DNA of 64,000 nt from Sycobia sp. Sy_11 (lineage: Eukaryota; Arthropoda; Insecta; Hymenoptera; Epichrysomallidae), in contig JACCIC010000223.1 of the NCBI GenBank assembly GCA_018907035.1, positions 62,001 through 126,000 of the forward strand, in the 5' to 3' direction. Below, piece after piece: positions 10,962 to 21,254 of this stretch; the first letter of the stretch is position 1; every line of letters starts with the position of its first letter. The notes below the pieces were generated by a model, which did not search any database, was not told where the DNA came from, and worked only from the letters and a program-made list of their open reading frames with translations. The position numbers were made by a program, and so were the translations under genes.

Positions 10962-11606
10962 ATGGACTATGTAGCCCAAGTCCTGGACATCGTAAACGAG
11001 CCGGAGGACCTGATAGAGTTCAGCTCGAACTCGACCCAGGAGCTAGGCATCGGGGAAGAAAATCCGCCAAGAACGGTTGAAGAAAATTCATTTCTGCTCT
11101 CGTTACTAGATACGAGTATTCCTTCACCTAATGACCCAGTAGAATCTCGTCAGCCATCTCCTACCACTACCACCGACGAAGAGATAAGAGAAACTCTGCC
11201 TACACAGAGCACTAGTCCGGAAAGACATAAAACTACCACAACAACATCGGAAGATAGAGATGAAGCACAGGAGTGCGATCGTCCGCAACGACGTAAAACT
11301 AGCGAAAATGTAGACAACAATATCGTCTGCACTCGTCCGGAAAGATGTGAAACTACCACATTAACACCAGAAGAAGAGATGGAAGAGCTTCGTTCGCAAC
11401 GACGTGAAACTACGACATCACTACGTAGACATGAGCTCAGATGTTCACATAGACGTAAGCCATTGGAATACGCACAGAAATGCGAGAGTACGGAACGACT
11501 GAAAACTACCGCAACATCAACGCCGAAAGAAGGGAATACAAACGAACCAACAGAAGGCCATAGTTCGCAAAGACAGAAAACTAAAAAAGAAAAGGTAACC
11601 GATTAG
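10962..11606 (+). CDS. Accessory ORF downstream of Gypsy integrase
   Basis: A 214-codon open frame follows the integrase by 10 bp. It starts MDYVAQVLDIVNEPEDLIEF and becomes Thr/Ser/Glu/Arg-rich, with a loosely repeated module of the type RPERxxTTTT or RSQRRETTT about every 40 residues. No signal peptide, membrane segment or known domain is visible. Third ORFs after pol are common in Gypsy-group elements, where some encode envelope-like or regulatory proteins. This one is hydrophilic and has no fusion-protein features, so I do not call it env. The repeat module could be a low-complexity artefact. Function unknown. Confidence 0.45.
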   Translation: MDYVAQVLDIVNEPEDLIEFSSNSTQELGIGEENPPRTVEENSFLLSLLDTSIPSPNDPVESRQPSPTTTTDEEIRETLPTQSTSPERHKTTTTTSEDRDEAQECDRPQRRKTSENVDNNIVCTRPERCETTTLTPEEEMEELRSQRRETTTSLRRHELRCSHRRKPLEYAQKCESTERLKTTATSTPKEGNTNEPTEGHSSQRQKTKKEKVTD

Positions 11607-11639
11607 ATATACAATCCATTTTCTGTAAGGGACTAGAAC

Positions 11640-12029
11640 TTGGGCGATACGATCGCATTGGGGTATAAGTCCGACAGCGATATGTCGCATAGGGCGGAAC
11701 CGCTCGAAACGTCTCGCAGACGCATAGTGGTCCACAGAACCCCAGTAGACGCCATATCGTACAGCTCGGGGCGTCAAATGCGATCTATCGGCCCCTTACT
11801 ACACCGGTTAGGCCCAAAATTCTATAGGAAGAAAGAACTCAAACGACCGGCAAAAGTCGGAAAACAAAACCCATCATTTATGGCAGTACTCCGGAGGATG
11901 GCGACGTACGTCTGTACCGCGGTGATTGATGTGCATTTATGCACTCCGTCGGAACACAGAAGTCCAGCAGGCGAAGCAAGCACCAGACATACCTGGAAAA
12001 CGAAGACAAGGACGGGCAAGGTAAATTAA
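11640..12029 (+). other. Uncertain ORF overlapping the zinc-knuckle frame
   Basis: A 129-codon frame starting MGDTIALGYKSDSDMSHRAE, basic and without a recognisable domain. Its 3' end overlaps the start of the zinc-knuckle frame at 11939 by about 90 bp in another register. It may be the upstream part of the same gag-type protein displaced by a frameshift, or non-coding. Confidence 0.25.
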
Positions 12030-12730
12030 TAATCCTGACAATATTTAAAGAAACCCATGGTCTCTATGAAGAATATGCCTGTGCCGGTAAAGAATGCCCA
12101 GAAGTTATTCCGCGCCCAGCAATATCGACCCCTTGCTACGATGACGATTGGAGATTGAAAAGCAAGAAATGTTTCAATCCCTTTGCTACAATGCCAACTA
12201 CAAGCCCCGCCGCCAGCCTTCACGAACCTATTTACCAGCAAACGGCGACGCAGAATTCCGCCACAAGATCCCCAGGTATCCCAGTGCTGATGGCACTAAC
12301 AGTCACGCACATCGAGAACTTTAGACCCCCCAAGCGCCCGCATCCATCCTTTCCTACTAAGCCCCTCATTAAACAGCAGGCCGGGATACCAGATGGTTGC
12401 TGGAATTACGGTGACAGCGGACATCGGTATTCTAACTGCCCACAACCACGAAGCAACAAGTTCTTTTACCGCTGTGGCAGTTGGACAAGGGATGTACACA
12501 CGTGTACATTCTATCCCGTGACGCCGTCCGCTGTCGCCACGTCTACAAGGGGGAGGGTGGGGGACAGCACAGAGCAGTTGCTACGTGAAGTTGAAAAGAC
12601 AACGCGACAGATGTCTATTACTGTGGCAGAGGAAGATAAGGCGCGTGAGCAGACCGAGCCGAAACACGCACCAGAGCAGCCGACAGTTGCGCCAGTCAAA
12701 GCGCAGGAGACTGTGGGACAGACCCTGTAG
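11939..12730 (+). pseudogene. Gag-like ORF with two degenerate CCHC zinc knuckles
   Basis: A 263-codon frame whose middle (about residues 150-192) carries two adjacent nucleocapsid-type knuckles: GCWNYGDSGHRYSNC, then FYRCGSWTRDVHTC. Each has lost one metal ligand (Tyr for the second Cys in the first; the first Cys of the second is replaced). These knuckles bind element RNA in gag of Gypsy elements. A better-preserved relative of the second knuckle, CCRCGRSTKHVQTC, is on the minus strand near 49.2 kb. Gag normally precedes pol, so its position after integrase implies rearrangement or a second element. The C-terminal ~70 residues are charged and low-complexity. Confidence 0.6.
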
Positions 12731-13737
12731 GAAGTTGCAAGATTGTTCGGTCAGAGCGCACAATCCATCACGATCATCATGCTGAGTGCATCGGTCTACA
12801 TAACAAAGCAAATGGCCTCATAATTTCGTTCAGCCCCCCACTCCAGCATATAACGCAATGACCCCCTCATGTTCCTTATACAGAAAAACCTGTAATGCGG
12901 GCATAACTGGTATGTCGCGGCAAGACCGACTTACGTAGTACACGGCTATATATCGCCCCCCCCTCGCGCAACCTCGCCCCGAAAATATTTACGCTAAAAT
13001 GCACCTGGAAGCGTACGAATGTAAAAATACTGACCCACGCAGATTTCTGCGTACGAGATTACGAGTCCCAGCCAGAGAAACTTAGAAATAGAAGTATAAA
13101 ATATCAAACTTACGAGATGCACGCGCACGTGGCGAATGGCAGTGCAAAGCGCGGCCATGTGAAGGAGCTGCGCACAAGAATGCGCAGTAGCGCCACTGCG
13201 CACAGCAGAAAGTAAATTCATGTAAGAAAATTTGCTCTTTTCTCCCCCTCACAAAAATAGATGCTTCCCCTTTTTAATTTCCCTTTATTAAAAATGGTAT
13301 AACTATTTTAATACAAATTAGAGCCGGCGTGTCCCCGTATTACCGTATCATGTCCTGTTATGTAGCATAACTGCATGTGTAGTAGTCATCTAGGAAAATC
13401 TGAATAAAATATATATTTCATTATAACTATATATAAAATCTCTTGTTCTATACATAGTTTATACATGTTCAAATATATATTATTTTTATTATATATGCAA
13501 TATAAGTTTTAATGTATTTGTATATTTATCTCACATTATATATATATTATATTTATTTGTATTTGTTAATATGGTCCTGAATGATGTACTCGTGGCCCCT
13601 TCTCCCCTTTGTCGTCCAGCTCACTAGCTTATAAAAGTTAGTGGCAAACACCCTTTTTTATTCTTTCGAGCCATGCCACACGTCAAAATTAGTATGACAA
13701 GCTTTATGCCTTTCTCACATTAGCTGTGATCAGCTGA
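12731..13737. other. Non-coding stretch with an LTR-promoter-like segment
   Basis: A GC-rich patch at 12.95-13.22 kb gives way to AT-rich sequence. Near 13.63 kb the TATA-like word CTTATAAAAGTTAG precedes the second leader repeat by about 110 bp, as a promoter within an LTR would. The sequence from 13321 (GAGCCGGCGTGTCCCCGTATT) is a third weak match to the leader-repeat start. Confidence 0.35.
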
Positions 13738-13893
13738 ATCGAGCCCTGTTCATTTCTGAATCCCGTTCCCGTATTCGCCCGTTTCAGGTCCAGCGCAGTT
13801 GGTACGCAGCTAATAATTAATACGTTAGTACACGGTAACCTATACTAATTATCACTATTAATCAGATGCCATTATTGCCTGAGCCCAAGCTAC

Positions 13894-13895
<2 letters not shown>
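13738..13895 (+). repeat. Direct repeat: LTR end, leader and gag start, copy 2
   Basis: Matches 10056-10205 over its length, with a small insertion near CAGTTGGTACGC. It again ends in the codons MPLLPEPKLHY before an (AT)n tract. Sequence upstream of the two copies differs, so they are not simply the ends of two identical LTRs. Confidence 0.7.

Positions 13896-13955
<60 letters not shown>
13896..13955. repeat. (AT)n microsatellite
   Basis: 60 bp of alternating AT after the second leader repeat. Confidence 0.95.
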
Positions 13956-13958
<3 letters not shown>

Positions 13959-14159
13959 TTATATTTATATTTATAAAATCGTTTTAATATTCTAAATTAA
14001 AAATTCTAGAACTTTGAAAAATAATTTTTAAATCATATATAAGAGAAAATCTGATTTTTACATAAATTGAAAATAGTAATAATATAATTGATTGCGTAGT
14101 ACATATATGCTTTAATCCTGTATATAAATTTGTATTATATTTATTCCTGCAGACAAAGC

Positions 14160-14850
14160 TTTAAACACATAATTTTGTTATTATAGGTGTTTTGCCATTC
14201 GTTCCGTTCATGCAAGAAATTATGTCAAACTTTAAGTACTTCTTAAGAAGATTTCTTTTGTTTGCATATTCTCTCTCAAGATTTGAGTAATCTATATTCC
14301 AAATGAATTCTAATTTAAAGTACACAATTAATCAAAAATAAATAATTTTGATTCTGATTATGTACTTTTACTTTACACTCTATATATTTGAGTTATTTAA
14401 AAGTATATTATTTCAGACTTAGATTATATATATTTAAGTTCGATATCGGATTTGTTCATCTATTAACTTTATAGAAACGGGCGTGACAAGTTAATATCTG
14501 TTTTTTTAATAATAATGAATTATCAGAAAAATACCAGAAGAATTTATACCTAAAAACATCGATGATTCAAGATAATTAACTCTTTTTTATGAGTCTACGC
14601 GTTTAGAAAATGATGTGAAAATAAAACCGGCTATTGGTAAATGATCTCATTACTTTAATAATCTGTATTTCCGTTAAAACTATTTATTTATTATTATTTT
14701 TTAGAGTTTTAAATATATTTCTGTAAACTAAACAAGCTGTTATTTAAAGGGAAGCATGTAAAATGAACTTAGCCATTTCTTTTAATGATCCAATGTTTTA
14801 AGGCGTTATTGTATAAATTTTTAAAATAATTTAATTGTACTTATGTAGAC
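14160..14850 (-). repeat. Dispersed repeat R1, copy 1, distal part
   Basis: On the minus strand this matches 59.9-60.57 kb and 22.78-23.07 kb. Shared words include AATAAATAGTTTTAATGGAA, CTTTAAATAACAGCTTGTTT and AATTGTGTACTTTAAATTAG. The rest of the copy (18180-18310) lies beyond the Penelope pair, so that pair interrupted R1. No coding capacity is seen. Confidence 0.65.
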
Positions 14851-14851
14851 T

Positions 14852-15420
14852 GCCCATATACAAATTAATAAATATTTTTTTTATTGGTCTTACAGTTCAA
14901 TCAATTCAATCTAAAAATAAAAAAAAAATACATAAATAAAAATAAAATAAAAATTAAAAATAAAAATTAAATTAAAATTTAAATTAAAATTATAATGACA
15001 GTCAGACTGTCCTTGTATAGAGTCACCCCCGTAGACTAATCTGAAAATAAAATATTAGCTGAAATAATTCTTTGTTAGTAAAGTGCAGTCTGAATGTCCC
15101 CAACACCCTTACCTAATTGAAGACTTGTCCACCGTTTCGAGCTCGCTATGGATTCTCATCAGGGACTCAACTAAACCTTATATTCTAATCTATATATACC
15201 CATCCCCACCACCAAATTTAGTAAATTAAATATAAATTCCCCCTCTAGACAAATTGTGCAAAACCAATCAATTTAATAAGGAATGATAAACACTGTCCAA
15301 TCTACCAGACTCTAACATTAAATTCACATTATTTCGATTCCTGGAAATGTGAATACTTTCAAGACTCTACCGTTTATACTTATTATTAATACCATGTTCA
15401 AAATATCCACATTCATTAAT
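14852..15420 (-). repeat. Penelope pLTR, outer left arm
   Basis: This is the long terminal segment of a Penelope-like element in minus orientation, including a 130-bp A/T-rich tail. It is a near-perfect inverted copy of about 17625-18178, with only a handful of substitutions over ~560 bp. It contains the words GACAGTCAGACTGTCCTTGT and CACCCCCGTAGACTAATCTG, also found at 29.95, 15.47 and 60.78 kb. Confidence 0.75.
15128..15168 (-). ncRNA. Hammerhead-ribozyme-like motif in pLTR
   Basis: On the minus strand CTGATGA (complement of 15156-15162) is followed after 17 nt by GAAAC (complement of 15134-15138). This is the order and spacing of the hammerhead core. A GUCC before CTGATGA can pair with GGAC after the core as stem I. 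Stem II is imperfect. Penelope pLTRs are known to encode hammerhead ribozymes; activity here is inferred only. Confidence 0.5.
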
Positions 15421-15454
15421 ACATCAATACACAAAAATAATAGAAATTAAAATT

Positions 15455-15830
15455 AAAATTAAAAATTATAATGATAGTCAGACTGTCCTTGTCTAGAGTG
15501 ACCCCCGTAGACTAATCGAAGATAAAATATTAGCTGAAAAAAATTTTATTAGTAAAGTGTAATCTGACTATCCCCAACACCCTTACCTAATTGAAGATCC
15601 AGTTATTTTTTTTAACGTTTCGAGCTCGCTACGGCTCCTCATCAGGGACTAAACAAAACCTTATATTCTAATCTATACATATTTATATCTTATTGCCACT
15701 ACCAAATTTAGTAAATTAAATCTACATTCTCCTTCCACACAAATTGTTCAAAACCAACCAATTTAATAAGGAATGATAAATGTTGTCCAATTTACTAGAC
15801 TAACATTAAATTCACATTATTCCGATTCCT
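15455..15830 (-). repeat. Second, diverged Penelope pLTR
   Basis: A further pLTR in the same orientation as the outer left arm but clearly more diverged from it (TTGTCTAGAGTGACCCCCGTAG, AACCAACCAATTTAATAAGG). It continues directly into the coding 3' end of the minus-strand Penelope copy, so it is that copy's own terminal repeat. Confidence 0.7.
15612..15655 (-). ncRNA. Hammerhead-ribozyme-like motif, second pLTR
   Basis: CTGATGA (complement of 15639-15645) and GAAAC (complement of 15617-15621) are again 17 nt apart. The intervening GAGC and GCUC can form a four-pair stem II. Downstream, GTTA and TAAC flank an A-run and could form stem III. Both core boxes are intact; cleavage is not demonstrated. 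Confidence 0.5.
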
Positions 15831-16540
15831 GAAAATATGAATACTTTCAAGACTCTACCGTTTATACTTATTATTAATACCATGTTCAAAATATCCACAT
15901 TCACAAAATCAAAAGAATGTAAAACCTTTAAACAAAGCTCTTTTAAACCGGAAGTAATATGTGAGCTACGCAAACTATATTTATGTTCATAAATGCTCTT
16001 TTTTAAATATCTACCTGTTTGTCCAATATAGTATTTATTACTATCCATATAATTAATTTTGTAAGCAACTCCTGATTTTAAACATAAATCATCCCTATCT
16101 TTGCAATTATTAAACAATCTATTCAAATTATTGCTATTCTTAAAAATTTTGAATTTAATTGACATTTAATTCATGTATAAAATTACTATTTAAAAAATTA
16201 TCAAATTTATTTTCTCTTTTAAAATTACTAATGACATTAACTAACGATGCCTTACATTCCTTTTTCACTTTATCATTTAAACCAAAAAGATTACTTTCAA
16301 CCTCCACGATGATTTCTTTGATCGGGAGATTCTTTTTACAATATAATATTCCATGTTTGGCACCTTTAGACATGATGTTTATTACTTCATTTGGTATCTC
16401 CTTGTCAGTTAGATTCCTAAACCAATTTTTATTGTTTGCATTGTAAATCTGATAGCTTTGAAATTGTTTTTTATTTCTTAAACCTTCAAATTTCCGTTTT
16501 AATGTTTGTCTATTAATATATTTTGTCTTATTAAAAAATA
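15812..16540 (-). pseudogene. Penelope-like element, minus-strand copy (N-terminus plus GIY-YIG end)
   Basis: Remnant of the single Penelope ORF, which joins a reverse transcriptase to a C-terminal GIY-YIG endonuclease for target-primed retrotransposition. The frame at 16155-16373 gives N-terminal sequence (KGAKHGILYCKKNLPIKEII) also seen in the copy at 46.3-48.3 kb. The frame at 15812-16165 gives LFNNCKDRDDLCLKSGVAYK, then NKYYIGQTGRYLKKSIYEHK, the GIY-YIG core. The RT palm between them is deleted, so this copy is dead. It abuts a plus-strand copy near 16.55 kb, head to head. Confidence 0.75.
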
Positions 16541-16554
16541 TCTTAAGTATCTTT

Positions 16555-17699
16555 GTTTACAAATGTACCTTTAGAGTTGTTAAATGATATTATATAGGAA
16601 AAGTGGCATAAAATTAATTTGCATACAAAATTGACAATGAATGAATTTATTAAAGCAATTAACTTGGTTTTTAATAACAACAATTTTTTCATTTGATAAT
16701 AAATTTCATGAACAAAAATACGGATGTCCAATGGGGTCGCCTTTGTCACCGGTTATAGCTAATTTAGTTATGGAAGTTGGAAAGTATAGCCTTCTCAAAA
16801 TTGCTTTTTGAACCTATGATATTTAAGAAATATGTTGATCATATCTTTACAATTGTTTCGGAAGTTTTTGTGGATGAAACGGTGGATGTTTTCAATTCTG
16901 TACATGACAGAATTAAATTTACAAGGGAGGTTGAAGTTAATAGTCAGTTAAGTTTTCTGTACATTAATGTAATTAGATGTAGTAATAATAAGGTAAAACT
17001 TAATTGGTACAGAAAGGCTACTTGGTCAGGTAGGTTTTTGGATTTTAATTCACACCACTATTTCGGAAACAAAATTGGAGCATTGTAAGGTGTCATTGAC
17101 AGAGCAATAAAATTGTCACACAAAGATTTCAGACAAAATAATTTACAGATAGTAAGAAAAACTTTTATTAATAATGGTTATCCAATTCAATTTATTAATA
17201 GATTAATTGCTGAGAGATTGTTTGATATTTATAATACCGAAAATAGACATAGTGCAGGAGTTGATGTTAACGGAAGAAAAATTATTGTCCTGCCATATGT
17301 TAGAGGATTCTCTGAAAGAATTAAAAGAAATTTTCGGAAATATAACATTCAAATTTTCTTTAAGAGTAGCAATAATTTGAGTAGATTGTTTAATAATTGC
17401 AAAGATAGGGATTATTTTAAAGTTTATGCTTAAAATCAGGAGTTGCTTACAAGATTAATTGCATGGATTGTGATAAATACTATATTGGACAAACAGGTAG
17501 ATATTTAAAAAAGAGAATTTATGAACATATATATAGTTTACGTAACTCACATATTACTTCCGGTTTAAAAGAGCATTGTTTGAAGTTTTTACATTCCTTA
17601 GATTTTCTGAATGTGGATATTTTGAACATGGTATTAATAATAAGTATAAACGGGAGAGTCTTGAAAGTATTCACATTTCCAGGAATCGAAATAATGTGA
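16555..17699 (+). pseudogene. Penelope-like element, plus-strand copy (RT end plus GIY-YIG)
   Basis: 5'-truncated Penelope ORF in several frames. The first open piece (16777-17088) carries RT motif C as KKYVDHIFTI, where the usual YVDD has become YVDH, losing one catalytic Asp. It is followed by thumb sequence (INVIRCSNNKVKLNWYRKAT). Then come 17113-17433 (YNTENRHSAGVDVNGRKIIV, the linker) and 17463-17699 with the endonuclease core DKYYIGQTGRYLKKRIYEHI. Stops and frameshifts separate the pieces. It runs directly into its own pLTR at 17.7 kb. With the minus-strand copy it makes a head-to-head pair. Confidence 0.8.
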
Positions 17700-18178
17700 A
17701 TTTATTGTTAGAGTCTGGTAGATTGGACAGTGTTTATCATTCCTTATTAAATTGATTGGTTTTGCACAATTTGTCTAGAGGGGGAATTTATATTTAATTT
17801 ACTAAATTTGGTGGTGGGGATGGGTATATATAGATTAGAATATAAGGTTTAGTTGAGTCCCTGATGAGGATCCGTAGTGAGCTCGACACGTTGAACAGGT
17901 CTTCAATTAGATAAGGGTGTTGGGGACAGTCAGACTGCACTTTACTAACAAAGAATTTTTTCAGCTAATATTTTATTTTCAGATTAGTCTACGGGGGTGA
18001 CTCTATACAAGGACAGTCTGACTGTCATTATAATTTTAATTTAAATTTTAATTTAATTTTTATTTTTAATTTTTATTTTATTTTTATTTATGTATTTTTT
18101 TTTATTTTTAGATTGAATTGATTGAACTGTAAGACCAATAAAAAAAATATTTATTAATTTGTATATATTTTTGTCTTA
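17700..18178 (+). repeat. Penelope pLTR, right arm
   Basis: Plus-oriented terminal repeat, near-identical in inverted orientation to 14852-15420. The match extends through the A/T-rich tail and the words CAGACTGTCATTATAATTTT and GAATTGATTGAACTGTAAGA. Confidence 0.75.
17852..17895 (+). ncRNA. Decayed hammerhead-ribozyme-like motif, right pLTR
   Basis: CTGATGA is intact at 17861-17867, but the second box reads GACAC rather than GAAAC (around 17885-17889). It is probably inactive. It is useful as the mutated partner of the two intact-core copies on the minus strand. Confidence 0.4.
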
Positions 18179-18179
18179 A

Positions 18180-18310
18180 TATATTACTAAATTTAGAAAA
18201 ACATTTTATATAAATTTTTTATAAAATACATGAGAAAACGTATTTATAATTCTTACTATGCTAAGACACGTCAAACTCGCCTAACAATTTTTTATTTTGT
18301 TAAAAGTTGT
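18180..18310 (-). repeat. Dispersed repeat R1, copy 1, proximal part
   Basis: The minus strand matches 59195-59350 and 21255-21400 (ACAACTTTTAACA, then GTTAGGCGAGTTTGACGTGT). With 14160-14850 it brackets the Penelope pair. Confidence 0.6.
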
Positions 18311-18339
18311 TTTCTTGCTGATAATATTATATCTTTTCA

Positions 18340-18560
18340 TATCATACTTTATATCATACCAAATTAATATATAACGAGAAAGCGTGTTTTTTTTTGTACA
18401 TGATGAAACTATTGAACCGATTGCTCTGAACTTCGACATATACATTCTATATTATCTTCGGAAGGACATAAGCTATGTTTTTCATGAAAATCATTTTACT
18501 TTTATCAATAAATTAAGTTTACTGTCATAGCAGCCAGTTTCCCCAACGAGCAGTAGCGGG
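18340..18560 (-). repeat. Dispersed repeat R2, partial inverted copy
   Basis: The minus strand aligns with 3170-3340, for example AAAACATAGCTTATGTCCTT and AGAGCAATCGGTTCAATAGT. It lacks the (GA)n head. Confidence 0.55.
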
Positions 18561-18605
18561 CCTCTTGAATTAGGAATATTAACTCAAAGTAGTCTGCTTA
18601 AAGGA

Positions 18606-19274
18606 TTAGGAGACGAACTGATTTTCCGACCGAAGAGTTTTCTGTGGCTTATTATAACTGTTGGTGAAAAATGGATCTACTATGACAATTTTAAGCGCAA
18701 AAAGTCATGGGTGGACCCAGGCCAACCGTTCACATCGACAGCAAAACGGAACATCAACGGCCAAAAGGTATTGCTTTGCATTTAGTTGGACCAACAGATT
18801 GTGCTGTACTACGAGCTGCTAAATCGAATGAAACCCCCTCACTGCCGAGTTACACAAACGCCATCTGAATTATTTGCAATAGAAATTGATCGAACGTAGA
18901 TCAGTAATCGCAAGCGAGAGGCGCAAAGTCATTCTCTTGTATGACAACGCTTGACCACATAATGCGAAAGCCGTCAAAAACATCTTGTTCTAGTTCGAAT
19001 GAGAGTATTGTCGTGCCACCTATTCAAATCGATGCAGCACGACTTCGTTGATACGAACTTCCGACATATTCAAGAATTGAGAGAATTTGTAGATGATTGG
19101 ATCGTCTCGAAACGGCCATCGATTCGTTCGTCACTATATAGTCATATTGTCAGAAATATGAAAAAAAATAGTAGAAAACGATGGAAAATATTTTGATTAA
19201 TCTAACGTATATCTATTTTCCATGATAAATGTCTTTTTTCCATTAAAAAGTCGGAAACGAAGTTCGCCTCTGAA
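18606..19274 (+). mobile_element. Deletion derivative of the M1 mariner family (M3)
   Basis: Its ends, TTAGGAGACGAACTGA and the complement of ACGAAGTTCGCCTCTGAA, match those of the element at 4565-5791. The right end is followed by TA. At 669 bp it has lost the N-terminal half of the gene. Confidence 0.75.
18650..19196 (+). pseudogene. Mariner transposase fragment (M3)
   Basis: The C-terminal two thirds of a DD34D transposase with stops and frameshifts. GEKWIYYDNFKRKKSWVDPG stands where the first catalytic motif lies, but the Asp before EKW is gone. Further on, LYDNA keeps the second Asp in a different frame. The last open piece (18999-19196) has LFKSMQHDFVDTNFRHIQEL and VDDWIVSKRPS, close to the C-terminus of M1. 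It is non-functional and too short to code for a DNA-binding domain. Confidence 0.75.
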
Positions 19275-20110
19275 TATTAGAATATAAATCAGATAAATCT
19301 TTTATTATATAATCAAATACAAAAGGTTAAGCATCTAATAACATTTCTTGTACATTTAAACAGTCACAACTATTATTCATAAATTTAATTTTATTATCAT
19401 TTATGAATCAAAATCTGCTGTGAACTGAAAGTCTTTATGTATAAAAATAAGAAAACCGCGCTTCGAGTTTGTTTTGTTGTCGCTTGTAAGTTTCTACTAG
19501 TACTTTTCTCCTATTTTCCTTTTCTCTGCACTTCTTTGCTTGTAAAAGAAAGACAGCAGAATTCTTTCTATTGCTGTTTCATTCAGGTTCAGGATTAATT
19601 ATGTTCCCAGAGCGTGCTGTCTACATTGAGTGAAAAGGAACGTTATGGTAACCTAAAAGTCATGTACAGTCTACATGCATACTTAAAGAACTGATGGTCA
19701 TGTAACATCAACATTAGAAGTGGCGTAGTTTTAACAGTACTATTCACAGTAGAATATAATACCTAATCAAAGATGAATATGAATATTACCTGGTGTCCCG
19801 GGTGAGGAAGTATATTCTTGTGTGCAATCAGATGAGCGCTTTAGCATAAGTCGTGTGTAATTTAATATATAAGTTCTATTAATAGTATTAAGATTAGAGT
19901 TCTAAATTATCTTTTAAAATTAAATACCTACTGCGAAGGCTTATAAGTTAGAATAAGCTAGTTCGTCCACCTGAAAATATTATAGTAGAGAATAGTGCCT
20001 TCTGATTTGACGGATATTCTTACGGATATTGTGCCTTGATCTCGCGCATGTAGAGCATATCGTACAGTTTTGTTCGTCGTGTTTTGTATAAAAAAATGTA
20101 AATCACAGTC
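19275..20110. other. Stretch with no supported gene
   Basis: AT-rich sequence, with a slightly more balanced segment at 19.45-19.9 kb. No ORF, terminal repeat or RNA structure that I can support. Confidence 0.4.
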
Positions 20111-21010
20111 ATGAATAATAATCCGATAAAACTAATGTACTGCATTTCCGAGAATGATTTATATCGCGATGTAGAGCGCTTTTGGATTCTCGACGAAGTG
20201 CCGTACTCGCTCCATCTGCTCAAACCAGATGACGAAGCGTGCGAGAAACAAAGTGTAAGTACATGCTCCTGCTACGGATGGACTATAAATTATTTGTATG
20301 CCAATAAAAGAGGATTTTCTAACGTTGGATCGAGAGCTGCAGCGTATAGCGTATCGTTTTGGCGCCAAGCAATAGTGAACCTCCAATCGAGTATTATTTA
20401 CATACCGTGGCTACGGAACGACTTGTGCCCCCTTCTTAGCGCTGTGTACTCTTATGCAATTCGCACATGATGAATAAAAGCAGTTTCCTTTAGATGCGCT
20501 TCGAAAAATATACGTATATATATGATACGTTCGCCGGAGCCGACGAACTTTCTATAGCAATCTATACGCGTTAAGAACTTACGGAGCTCCTCAAATCAGC
20601 GGGCTTTGAAATAGATAAACTAGGGGAAGAAATAGTTTAAGATCTGCTAAATCTATAGATAGTGATGGGGCAATAGAAACATTAGTTTTGTATTGGAATG
20701 CGACCGAGGATGAGTTTAAATTTAGCGCCATGGACTTGGGCCACCCGTCCGAAAGAATAACAAAACAATGTGTGCTCTCAAACATAGCGTGGCTATTTGT
20801 TTCCTTGGGCTGGCTCTCTCTCGTCACAATTGTAGCTAAAATAATTATGTAAGACCTGTGGATACTAAAAAGCGACTGGGATCCTCCGCTGCCAGTAGAA
20901 GTTCGCGAGCAGTCGTTGAATTATTGTGTTTCATTATTGGTGATTCCGACTCTCTCGATAGTTCGATGGCTTGGCGTGAGCGGTAATCAGGCATGTCAGG
21001 TTCATGCTTT
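20111..21010 (+). pseudogene. BEL/Pao retrotransposon pol fragment
   Basis: Pieces of a BEL/Pao polyprotein in order but in different frames. 20111-20470 contains RDVERFWILDEVPYSLHLLK, resembling the FW-x-(L/I)-E-E-x-P segment upstream of the RT. Around 20520-20650, TFAGADELSIAIY and ELLKSAGFEIDKLGEE follow the position of the RT catalytic loop. Around 20700-20960, YWNATEDEF, SNIAWLFVSLGWLSLVTIVA and DWDPPLPVEV match the Pao peptidase-type region. The homology stops abruptly near 21010. Large parts, including the RT active site itself, are missing. Family assignment is from several ordered motifs and is fairly firm. Confidence 0.7.
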
Positions 21011-21254
21011 TTTATAATTTAAATTAAAATTTTACGGATAAATATCAGCTGTAAAATATGTTTCGCCAGCAATCCAGTACGTTACTGGGTGTTGCTATTT
21101 ATTGATACAGCGAAAGCAAGAATAAGTTTTCTTGTATTCGGAGCCTAAATAATCAGTAATAAAAAAATATATTAATTTAATTCTAATATAAAAAATTTTA
21201 GAAAAGAAACTAATACGTACAAGATATAAAATATATTTATATTGATATCTGCAA

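Noticed and set aside
10962..11606. Envelope gene after Gypsy integrase
   Set aside because: No signal peptide, no membrane segment, no cysteine pattern; only a hydrophilic repetitive protein is encoded.
20159..20827. Minus-strand frames at 20159-20386 and 20591-20827
   Set aside because: Antisense shadows of the plus-strand BEL/Pao pol fragment.
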